NCBI RefSeq assembly: GCF_030936135.1
Contig: NC_082618.1
Span: forward strand, 8,405,034 to 8,469,033
Length of the DNA stretch: 64,000 nt
Direction: 5' to 3'
Origin: Gavia stellata
Taxonomy: Eukaryota > Chordata > Aves > Gaviiformes > Gaviidae
Of this stretch, positions 15,601 through 25,700 are shown in pieces; the first letter of the stretch is position 1; every line of letters starts with the position of its first letter. The translations under genes were made by a program, and so were the position numbers. A model generated the notes under the pieces. The model was given only the letters and a program-made list of their open reading frames with translations, was not told the origin of the DNA and ran no database searches.

Positions 15601-17180
15601 TTTGAAGCAGAGACACTCCCACTTCTGTGCTTGTTACTCCTCCCTGTGTTTAGTGAGGGAAGAAGAGCTGTCAGGGTCATTGTCTCAGGAGTGTCTGAGA
15701 TGGCAAATCTGGCCGCAGGACCAGCAAGAACATCTCAGCTGTCACTCACTCAGGAGCTTTTCTTTGTGTTTCTAGACTTGACCCGAGGGCTGTCTGGCCC
15801 CCCTTGTCCGCTGCCTACGGAGAGATGTGTGTTAGTGGGGCTCCTCACCCATTCTTTGTGGCTGGGCCAAGAGCACTGAAGGTGTCAAGACAGAGATTGC
15901 TGGGGAAGTCCTCAGTGAAGCCCGGGAATGCGCAGAGGCACAGAGGCCTCACACAAAAGAGATCACAGAGGGCTGCAGGAAACGCACGGCCTCCGAAGCG
16001 GCAGCTCTGCTCCCCGGGGACTGCAGCGACAGAAGGAACAGCACGTACGAGGTTGGTGGGCTTCTGCCAAACCACAGAGACACGGGCTATGGCCACACCA
16101 GGGCGCTGATCCTGTCTCCCACTGCATCGCCATTCATAACGTGGGATCTGTTCAAATCAGTTTCCCTCTGAACAAAAGAGCCAGATGAGTTCTTACACTT
16201 GAAAGAAGCAGATCAGGGCTGGTGCTGTTTCCTACATGAGTCTTGAGAGGCAAATCCCTAGAGTAAAATAGAATCCAGGAAAATAATGGTAATGGTGATT
16301 CATTTGTCTCTGACATCTCAGCATCCAACTCCAGTGACCTGTTGCCATGTTACTATTACGCTCCGGTTCTTGAATGGATTCCACAAGCTGCAAGCTTTGG
16401 GCTATATTTACCTTGCTAATCGTGTGACTTCCTTGCTCCTTTACAGACTCCAGTATATAAATATGCACATTAGCACCTGCGGATTCATCATCCTCAGAGC
16501 CCCAAGAACTGCAGCGTTTCACACTGCCTGCTCAGATGATTACTTTACAAGGCCAGCACATTCGGTTGGTATTTAATGGTAGGGTGTACAGTGCCATATA
16601 TTTTAAAACAGGGCTCGAAGAATGCGGCTGGAGGGCAGGGTCGGTATCTCTAGCTGGGAATGGGCTCATCCTAATCTTACTGCCAGCGGGATTTAACCAC
16701 GCTTGGTACAACGGAGCTGAGCATGCTTGTCCTTGGCTCCGCTTGCCGCTAAGTTGCATTCGGAATAAGTTCAGTTGCATCAGTTGATGCCAGAATAAAC
16801 CACTGGACCTTGGCAAAGGCTTCACTGCTTTGGAGAGCCATGAATCTCCGTGTAATGCAAAATCCATGATATTCACAGTGCCTCACTACCTGTCGCACGG
16901 AGGGCCCTTGCCCAGAACAACCTATTCATCAGAATCTGAAATAATGGTTCCTCTGTCCATGTCTGACTTGATAAACCACAATTTCCCTCAGATTAGCTTG
17001 TAGAAAGTACTTCCATGATCACAAAAGCAGATCCTTTTCTAATGAAATGTATCCACTGCAAAAAGTTAATTCTCATTTCACTGAAGTGCTATAAAGCAGC
17101 AGAAGGCTTCTGCTGGCACATGTTTTAGAACTAGGAAAATAATGTGTGTAAAAACCCTGATGTAAATCCATTGCTTTGGG

Positions 17181-17196
17181 GGAAAAGCGCTTTTCC
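17181..17196. repeat. Perfect 16-bp palindrome
   Basis: GGAAAAGCGCTTTTCC is its own reverse complement with no spacer. It lies 2.2 kb upstream of the ADORA2B start in AT-rich surroundings. Function unknown. Confidence 0.9.
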
Positions 17197-18596
17197 ATGA
17201 TAGTTTACCGTCGTTTACATGATTATAACAAGCTCTGCACGAGGGAAGCTACGCTCATCCCAAAATAATAAATAAACCAAACCAGTGTAGGCAAGTTCAG
17301 GATCCAGCCAGTGCTGAGAAAGATGGAGCAGCCTGACACGGGAGGGCTGCGTACCGGCAGCCTTGAGCTCTCCTCAGAACGCTGTCGTTCCTTTCAGCGC
17401 AGTCCCAGGCGGACGCCGAAGTTTGAGTCCCAGACATCTGTGCTTGCCTTTAGTGCCGTCGTGAGAACCGCTCCTTTCTTTGTGCTGGCAAAGTGCTCGG
17501 AGGATACGAAGTGCAAAGGTGTTAGGGGGAGGGCAAGGGGCAGCGACACTCCCAGACGCAGACCCTTTTGTCTAAAAGGAGCAAGGGCACCTTGCTGTAC
17601 GTCCCCATCAAATTAAATACACCGCAGGCACGGCTTGCCTTCCGCATCCTAGTCATCCTGAAGCATTCTGTTCCTGAGATGTCCACCTTGGAAAAAAATG
17701 CCTTCGTTCAACATGAATTAGGAGTTCCCCCTCATATCTGTCTGGTCCAAAGCATCTCTAGTCAATGAGAGTGTTTCCATTTACGCCACGGCCGTAGAAA
17801 TCATTTTGAGCCTATTTTTCCCATGTGTTTTTGCTCTGCTTTAACTTCGGAGCCCCAGAAAGCCTTCCCTTCCACAGGATTTAATTTCCAACTGTGTTTG
17901 AAAAAAGCAATGGCAATTTCTTTTACTTTCTGTTTGCTACAGAAAGGTTTATTTTGCTTAATTGTTTGGATTTTTTTCTAGTTTCTGTCCTGGATTATTT
18001 AGTACTGCTGAATGCTACAAACCGGTGTGAAGTTCAACCTCTGATCTGGTTGTGTTTTGATGGTGAACGCAATACAAAGCATGAAAGCCGTGATGAATAG
18101 GTAAGCAGTTATTATATTTATCTTCATATTCTCTGCTGGTTTTAAGATCCACCAGTGCAGCCAACCCCTTTCTTTGGTGACTGCATCAGGTTTTATTTTT
18201 TTCCGAGCTCCTTAGACCTAATCTCGACTACTGTAGCCCTGTGAGTAACAGCATTTGCTAATCCGTGGTATTTTGCCATTTTCTTGCATCAGGCAATGTC
18301 ATGCTGCGTGATAACTGTCCGCAGCCCGAGTGCTGTCAGGATTTTTATGAAATCTCTTACTTTCGGCCCGCGCACTGCTGGTGGGGGTTTTTCTCCCTGT
18401 GGCAATCCCCCCGGCGGTGTCCCAACCGGCTGTAGCAATACCGGAGTCGCGTTGGGGGAAAGCGTGGGCCGAAACCCTGCGGGGAACTTTTCACCCACCC
18501 TTCGGCAAAGCGGCCCTGGGGGGGCTGCAGCCCCCCCCCGCCCCGAGAACACCCAGGGCCAGCACCCAGCCCGGCCACCGCGCCCGGGGCAGCGGC

Positions 18597-18900
18597 GGGG
18601 GGGGGGCGGCCGGGGCCGGGGGGTGCCGGGGCCGGGGTCGGGGGGGGCCGGGGCCGGGCGGTGCGGGGGGGCTCGGGGGATGCCGGGGTCGGGGGGGTCC
18701 GGGGGGTGCCGGGGCCAGGCGGTGCAGGGGGGCTCGGGGGATGCCGGGGCCGGGGTCGGGGGGGTCCGGGGGGTGCCGGGGCCGGGCGGTGCGGGGGGGC
18801 TCGGGGGATGCCGGGGCCGGGGTCGGGGGGGTCCGGGGGGTGCCGGGGCCGGGCGATGCGGGGGGTCCGGGGGGTGCCGGGGCCGGGCGGTGCGGGGGTG
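18597..18900. repeat. G-rich minisatellite, ~67-bp unit
   Basis: About four imperfect tandem copies of a unit built from GGTGCGGGGGGGCTCGGGGG, ATGCCGGGGCCGGGGTCGG and GGTCCGGGGGGTGCCGGGGC. Copies starting near 18720 and 18787 are 67 bp apart. The copy starting near 18659 is a few bases shorter. There are dozens of G-runs of 4-7 on the + strand, so the array has strong G-quadruplex potential. Confidence 0.85.
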
Positions 18901-18926
18901 CCGTCGCGGGCCCCGCCGGTTCTCGG

Positions 18927-18931
18927 CCAAT
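18927..18931 (+). promoter_or_regulatory. CCAAT box
   Basis: GGCCAATCG about 0.5 kb upstream of the ADORA2B ATG, just downstream of the minisatellite. A typical NF-Y element in a TATA-less promoter. Confidence 0.45.
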
Positions 18932-19063
18932 CGTCTCGGCGCCGCGCACTCCCCGCCCCGCTGGCCCCATGTGCAGAAATAGCCCCGCCGCGGCCGGCAG
19001 CCGCTTTCCGCGGGGCGAGCGGGCGGCGGCGGAGCATCCCCGGGCGGAGCGGCGGCGGGGACG

Positions 19064-19098
19064 CCCCGTCCCGCCCCGTCCCGTCCCGTCCCGTCCCG
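19064..19098. repeat. CCCCGTC/CCGTC short tandem repeat
   Basis: Repeated CCGTC pentamers in the ADORA2B CpG island, likely within or near the transcription start region. Confidence 0.8.
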
Positions 19099-19312
19099 CG
19101 GCCCGAGGTGCCGGCGGATGGCCCCGCGGCGGGCGCAGCGGCCGGGCCCGGCGGCGGGCGGGCGGTGAGCGGTGCCCCGCGGGAGCGCAGCCGCGGATGC
19201 CCCCCGGGGCCCGGGCGGTGCGGGCAGCGGGGGGCCGCGGCCCGGGGCTCGCCGCACCCCTGCGGCCCCCCACGCCCCGGCGGCCGGGCGGGAGGCGGCG
19301 GTGAGCCCGGAG

Positions 19313-19399
19313 ATGGGTGTTTCTCTCCGGGAAGCGCTGCCCCGTGGCCTGTTGGTACCTGCGGACGGGCGCCCGGTGGAAAGTACCTTTTTCTCATGA
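19313..19399 (+). promoter_or_regulatory. Upstream ORF in the ADORA2B leader
   Basis: An ATG at 19313 opens a 28-codon frame (starts [12 protein letters not shown]). Its TGA at 19397-19399 overlaps the next ATG at 19396 as ATGA. It ends 32 nt before the main receptor ATG. If the leader includes it, it would favour leaky scanning or reinitiation and lower receptor translation. This is inferred from position only. Confidence 0.4.
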
Positions 19400-19431
19400 A
19401 CGGTTCCAGCTCCTCGCCCTGGGCTCTCGCC

Positions 19432-19760
19432 ATGGACACGATGAAAACCACCTACATCGTGCTGGAGCTGATCATCGCTGTGCTGTCCATCGCCGGCAAC
19501 GTCCTGGTCTGCTGGGCCGTGGCCATCAACAGCACCTTGAAGAACGCCACCAACTATTTCCTGGTGTCCCTGGCAGTGGCTGATATCGCCGTGGGTCTGT
19601 TAGCCATCCCCTTCGCCATCACCATCAGCATCGGGTTCCAGGTGGATTTTCACAGCTGCCTCTTCTTCGCCTGCTTCGTGCTGGTGCTGACCCAAAGCTC
19701 CATTTTCAGCTTGCTGGCGGTGGCCATCGACAGGTACCTGGCTATTAAGATCCCACTGAG
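19432..19760 (+). CDS. ADORA2B: ADORA2B coding exon 1
   Basis: Encodes TM1 to the start of intracellular loop 2 (through [11 protein letters not shown]) and ends AG before GTAAGA. The exon break just after DRY is the conserved adenosine-receptor intron position. Confidence 0.97.
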
Positions 19761-22700
19761 GTAAGAGACTGGCGTGGACGCAGGTAGCCACGGTCCCTGT
19801 CAGCCCGGGCTGGGACCTTCCTTGCCTTAGCGTGCAGGACCTTCTAGTCTCCGGTCTTGCCCTAAGAGGTTTGCTGCTCGCAGGTGGTGATGAAAATAAC
19901 AGAGCTTTTGCACTCGCTCGCTGCAGGACTGGGATCAGGTGTTCGGTATCCTGCCTCTTACTCCAAAATATACTTGGGAGCTCAGTTTCTTGAGGATGTT
20001 TGTCTTGGGAGGGTCAGTGGCTTCTTGGGGGGGCTATGCAGTGATGTAGTAGGGTGCTTGGGACAGTTGTAGCTAATCTATGTAGGTATTTATACAGCCC
20101 CCATTATTGTGGTGTCTCGGCGTCTCCCAGGCAATTTAATATAAGAGCGTCCACTCTTTTTCCCACTTCCAGCCTATTAGAGAAGCAGTTTTGCAGGCTG
20201 TTCTGTAAGAGTTCTTGTCTCTTCCTGAGCTCAGGACACAATGCTTTCAGAAAGCCTGAAAGTCATCTTAAATACATCTTAATATGACTTTGTACATGCC
20301 TCATGTTTTCAGCTAGGGCTAGAGTCTAACTAGGCTGTCTTCCAGTTTTTAGAGGGATATAAGGAATGGACCGAAAGCCCCATTTGTTGCATCTACAAAT
20401 GCTGAAACCGTATTTCAGTGCTTGCATACATACCTTTTCCTTCTGAAAGCTTACAGCGAGTGAGTGTATAGATGAGCAAATGTCAGAAGATGTCGGCTCT
20501 GTACATACGCTGTGAAAGGAGAAGGGGGAAGGAGAAGGATTCATACTGCAGTCTCCAGAATTTTACAGTTTCGGTTTTCATCTAAGTGCAGTATCATAGA
20601 ATTGTGTAGGTTGGAGAAGACCTTTAAGATCATCAGGTCCAACCATAAACTGTATCAAAGGCATAAACTGTTTTCCTTCTAATTCACGGGGCAGTGCAAT
20701 ATAGTGGGGCAAAATGTATTGAATATAATTTACAGGCACTTCACCAGTGGGTTGGTGCAGCAGCTTCCTTAAGCTTCAGTGCACCAAACCCCCGGCTTTG
20801 CATTGCAAATGACCCGAGTCCGTCAGTCTCAGCCTCTTTCATGTCTCTGTTGTCCCTCCCTGAGAATAAGACACGGATGGAGCCTCGCTGGGGAGTCCAG
20901 GACTGCTCAGGGGACTGGTCAGAAGTGGAGGCTGGGGGAAGCAGGGCAGATCTGGCGTAGGGACCTCAGCTGAACTGTGTAAGCTGCAGCTTTCCTAGAT
21001 TCTGCTTGTCTCTGGTATCTCCCTTGCCTGAGCGATGAATTCACCCTAAAATGACTTAAAAAATCCTCCCTTCACCCTGTTCTGGCACCTTGCATTGGAG
21101 AACTCCCATACATTGGGCGAATATTACTTAATCATCAGGCAGATGATAAAAACTGGTAGTGGAAAGGCATGTATGCTGAGCAACTGCGTGTGTCATCACA
21201 GCACGGAGCATGGAAATTCCACGGGGTGTGGAGTTAGCGGGAGCCGAGCCGCAGCAGGCTGGGAGGGAGCCGGGGCAGAGCAGCTCAGGCTGCTGCCAGC
21301 ATCCCTGGCACCGGCTGCTCACCTGCCCAGCCGCCCGCCTGGACCCAGAGGCGCACGCTGCCTCCGGATAACGCTTTCGTGCCTTTTCCATTCCTTCGCT
21401 TGGGGCTTTCTCGGGATGGGGGCTAGCGGCACAGCAGCAGCTATGGATTTTTTAAGTTTCAGTTTAATCACGCCACTCACCGCAAGGAAGCTGTTCAAGC
21501 ATGGGCTGTTAATTATAACTCTTTTCCTTTGGACCACAAGTGCTTTTTGCAGTGCTTGGCTGAAGAAGTTGAATCTTGTGAGATCAGTTTCTACTCCGCT
21601 GGAATCCGAGATGAGAGTAGCAGATCAGGAATGCTCTGAGGGGATCGTTTCAATGTTTGCAGAAGGGAAGTGGTTTTGCTAACTGACAAAATAGCAAGTA
21701 GTTCCTCCGCTCTCTTTGTTTTTTTCACAATCCCGGTCTCTAGCAGGTTTGCTCGACTCTCCATGAAGTCAGTCTATACACCTGTGTGGGAAGAAATCCC
21801 AGGGCAGTTTGGCCTTGCTTCGGGATCCTTTCCCAACATTGCTTTTTCACCCCATCTTAGGCCAAATCTTTTATTCCATTTGCACAAACATCTTTATTCT
21901 GATGAGCGTGTCCTAGCTGGACACATACAGTAAAGGGAGATCCAGGAGTGCCATCCCAGGCTGGTCTGAAGTGTGAAGTTTGGGTTAAACTTGGTCTTGG
22001 CATTGAGGCCCATTTCATTGCTCTTAGAGGTGACTAGTGAATAAAACCCTTTAAAGGACGGGGGTTTCTCACTGCCCAGAGCGCAGGGCAATGGACAGGT
22101 CATTGCTTCGGCAACGGGAGATTTAGGGACTGGTACTGAAAGGCTGTTTTTATTTGTACAGCCAACATCAAAAGAGGATAGAGGAGCTTATAAAACTACG
22201 CTGGCAAAACACTTCTCTACGGCACTAGGGTTTTCCAACCAAGGCTTAGTTAGAGCTGTCTCGTCAGCATCATTATTCCCGAGATGCTCCACAGTGCTGC
22301 CGGCGGCGAGGAACTGGTCCAGCCGCCCGCTCTAGGTAGATGCACACACCGTTTCTGAAGGAGGTTTGTGCTGCGGAAAGGGAGAGCTGGTCATCAATTT
22401 GTAGGAACGGCGACCTTAGGAAAAGTTTCTTTCTCACTAAAACACTCGTTCTGGAGACCAGTGCAGAGGCTGATAACAGGCCATGAAGTATTAAACGTTT
22501 AAGAAAATGATTTGTACCGAGCCCTGTCTAGCAATTACAGTAAGTAACGCGGTTGTTGCAGAGCGGACGAGCGTGCCTGTCGCATCCACCGGCTCCCCGT
22601 GGAAACCTCTGCAGGGACACTGAGAACTGCGTGCGCCGTATTATTTGATGCTATTTCAGGGCTTTTCAAGCCCACTGAGAGGCTGGGCAGGCCTGCAGGC

Positions 22701-25700
22701 TGGGGGTGCGCAGGAGAAGTTTGCATTACAGCCAGGCTAATAATGGATTTTTCAGTTCTGTGGCTGAACCAAAAAATCCCATGGGGAAGAGGAAAATTGT
22801 TTCAGTCAAACTGAAACAGTGATGTTTGGATGTTTCAGTGAAACAAAGTGATCCTGACCAACCTGGCAGATTTTTGTTTGAGTTGCTTAACCCTTCTGAT
22901 GTTGCTGTGCCGCTTTTTGAAGCGGAGGCATCCTCGCTGGAAAGGAACTAACAAATTCTCATCTAGACAATTGCAGAACAAAAATCTTATAACGTTTAAA
23001 AATGGTGTTTTAGAACCCTCCCTCTTCTGGCTAAAAATATTTGCTGAATTTGACCTGAAGCCACGAATTCCTTCTGTCCCTTGAAACTCTTATTTTGTTT
23101 GTTTGTTTTTGACAAATTTACTGTTTGTGGAGGAGCCCCCACCCGCGCTGCCCACTTTGTGCAGCTGCAGCTCTGAGCCCTTTCCCGGGTCCCTTCTCCC
23201 CTGGCCGGCGCACCAGGACACAGCTCCTCGTCTTCAGACACGCTCTGGCCCTGCCTGGCTTCCCACACCCCTCCTGCACCCCAGTGCTTCCCACCGGGCT
23301 GCCTGCGTGTGCCCGTCCCTGCGTGTGCCCGTCCCTGCACCGCCCCGGGTGCATGGCACTGTCCCTGCTCTCCTCTGCCAACCTGACCCCCCCTGCCCGA
23401 ACGCTCGCTCCCCCGCCGCGCAGAATATTCCCAGCAGAATATGAAAACCAGGCATCCGAGCATCCTTCGGCAGCAGTAACTCCATCCGGCAGAGCGTTTG
23501 GCACAAGAGCGGTGCTAGGCTTTTGCTCTCTGGCTTTCTCCAGGGCTGGATTTCACCCCACAGTCCCATAGCTGCGAGCCAGAGAAGATTTGTAGGTGGA
23601 ATAAAATCTGTCCCTTTTATTTGCATTAACCAAAATCCTTTGGTGTGGCTAATAATTGTAGGTACGGATAGATGCCTGGAACGAATGTGTCAGGAATTAG
23701 GGAGGGAGAAGAGTATCTGGATTTAGAGAGCAAAAGGAGAATGAAACACCGTACAACACCACGCTATGTGTGCCCTTGTCCGGCTGGTAATCTGCAGGAC
23801 GGTGAATGTTAACTGCTGCTGCCTACCCGGCAAACACCCCAGCTGAGACCTGCCGAGGGAAAATTGGCCCCAGCTCCCTGGGGTTTGAGCTGATCCGGTG
23901 CTTGTTGCTCCTCCCTGGATTTCCTTCTCTCCCGTCTTCAGTTTTATCCCTAGCAGAAGTGCAGGACTGATGTTCCCACCGCACAGCTTTGCCCTGAGCT
24001 GGAAAAGGGTGTCCCTGACCATGCCCTCTCCCTTTCTGCGCCTTGCTGAGCCCTCGCTGCGCCCCGGCAGCCAGAGCATCCTCGCTTGGGTGAGGATCCG
24101 TCGATGGTGGTGTGCTGTTCTGCTCCGGGTGCTGCCAGCCTCCCCCATGAGCTGCTGTCCCTCTTATCTTTGACATGATGAAGACAACAGTCCGGCTCTT
24201 TTCTGCTCTCCTCGTGGGGACAAATTCCATTCGGATCGTGGTTGCTCTTATCTGATCCTTTCAGCTGTGCAGTGTGCTTTCCTGAGGTGGGTTGGCTGAT
24301 GCTTTACGGCTGCCTGCCCTCGCTGTGTCCTGCTGCTGCAGGGGAGGGGGGTCCCTCTGTGTTCTCCAGCAAATAAGTGTTCCTGGATTCCTTTCAATTC
24401 CCAGCTTGTCCCTCCACAAAGCAAACTGGTGGGTATTTACAGCAGGTGGGAGGGCCGGAGCCACTGGGGAGGAGAGAAAATCCTCTTCAGAGCCTTGGTC
24501 TTCACCTGCCGTTTTCCGTGTGCCATCCTGGCTTCAATGACACGCAGAATTGCAGCTGCTCTTCCTTCTGCCCTTGCTTCATTTCCTTTCTGAAGGGAAA
24601 TCCTTGCGTCGCCCTTCATCTGAACTCCCAGGCGTGTTCTGCCATTCATGTGTGGCTCGCACGCGCTGTGCCCGATCCTGAGATCCGAGCAGCACGGGAG
24701 GCATCATTATTCCGGAGCAGTGGATGCTCTGCCTTCCCCTGTCCGTCCCATGGCCGTGCCTGGCCAAGGTTACCATCAGTTAATAAACTTAACGCACAAC
24801 AAACCTGGCTAACGGGCTGAGTGCTGCGGGCGGGAGCGCTGGCGTGTTCGCTTGAGCAACAGAGCTGTGACGTCTTTAAGGAAGTTCGTGTCAGCTGAGC
24901 TCGACTCAGGCAGAACGTGGGGGGTTTGGTGCTGCAGCCGGGGGCCGGCAGCGCCCGCTCGCCTGGTCGTGGGTCTCGCAAGGCTGCCGCTCGCTCCGGG
25001 CTTCGGATGCAGCCGACCCTGGATATGGAAGCACAATAAACCACTCAAGAATAATTGCCTGTGCCTTCATGGCCATAAACCGGAGGGGGGAAATCACAGC
25101 TATTTTTAGTTGTGAGCAGCCTGGTTTCCTTAAAATGCGTGTCCCAAATTTTTATATCCCCCCCCCCCCCCCCCCGCCCCAGGGTCACTTCCCTCCGAAA
25201 AAGCAAAAATCCTGACAGGAAGGGAATTAATTGTCTTTGAGACCTCTGCCCTGACGCAGCTCCCGCAGAAGCTGGGGATGGCAGGGATGTCAGCGAGCGG
25301 TGGCTGAAAGCCTCATTTCCAGGCTGTTGGCTCAGGGCACCGACCTCTGGGCTGAGCCAGAACCCAGAGCTTTGGGTTTAGGAGCTTTCTTCCGTTTTGG
25401 CCACCTCAATCTATAGAAAATACAGGTTAATTTTTAGATGAGAAAAAGCAGCTTTTGCAATCTGGCAGAATTTTGCTTCAGAAGACCTGTTGAACCTCTC
25501 TGCAAAAAATGTATTAAACCAAAATGTTTTGACAGCAAACTGTTTTATTTTGCAGTTAAAAGTTTTTGCTTCGCTAATTAACAGGCTTGTTCTTGGGGGT
25601 TTATGGATTTGCTGTTTGTCATAGCAATGAGCACAGACCGCACAGCTGAGTCTTTTTAGGAGTGTTGTGCCCCGGCCCGTGGCTGCGCCGGGCAGTCACT

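Larger units (their letters stand above)
7384..18379. other. Intergenic spacer between SPECC1 and ADORA2B
   Basis: About 11 kb without an exon set I can support. Open frames here show no recognisable domain. The two longest are 8079-8561 (+, 160 codons) and the GC-driven overlapping frames around 15060-15780. There are short TAA microsatellites near 12592 and 12720 and a 16-bp perfect palindrome at 17181. It may contain enhancers or non-coding RNAs that cannot be seen from sequence alone. Confidence 0.7.
18380..19431 (+). promoter_or_regulatory. ADORA2B: ADORA2B CpG-island promoter and 5' UTR
   Basis: Very GC- and CpG-rich sequence directly upstream of the receptor start codon. It holds a CCAAT box at 18927-18931, many GGGCGG/CCGCCC-type Sp1 sites, five CCGTC-like units at 19064-19098, and a G-rich minisatellite. 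No TATA box is evident, so dispersed initiation is expected, probably between about 18.95 and 19.25 kb (inference). Nearly all reading frames are open here because stop codons are rare at this composition; I do not call those frames genes. Confidence 0.75.

Noticed and set aside
15062-15775. Overlapping open frames of 176-186 codons on both strands
   Set aside because: Both strands are open over the same GC-rich segment and neither product has a recognisable domain.
18284-19451. Several overlapping open frames of 230-367 codons on both strands around the ADORA2B CpG island
   Set aside because: They translate the G-rich minisatellite and CpG island into Gly/Pro/Arg/Ala repeats in every frame. 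Stops are rare at this GC content. One frame runs open into ADORA2B, but the receptor start is well defined downstream.
25158-25180. Possible CRISPR or other array around homopolymer tracts
   Set aside because: Plain poly-C and microsatellite tracts without repeat-spacer structure, in a vertebrate nuclear genome.
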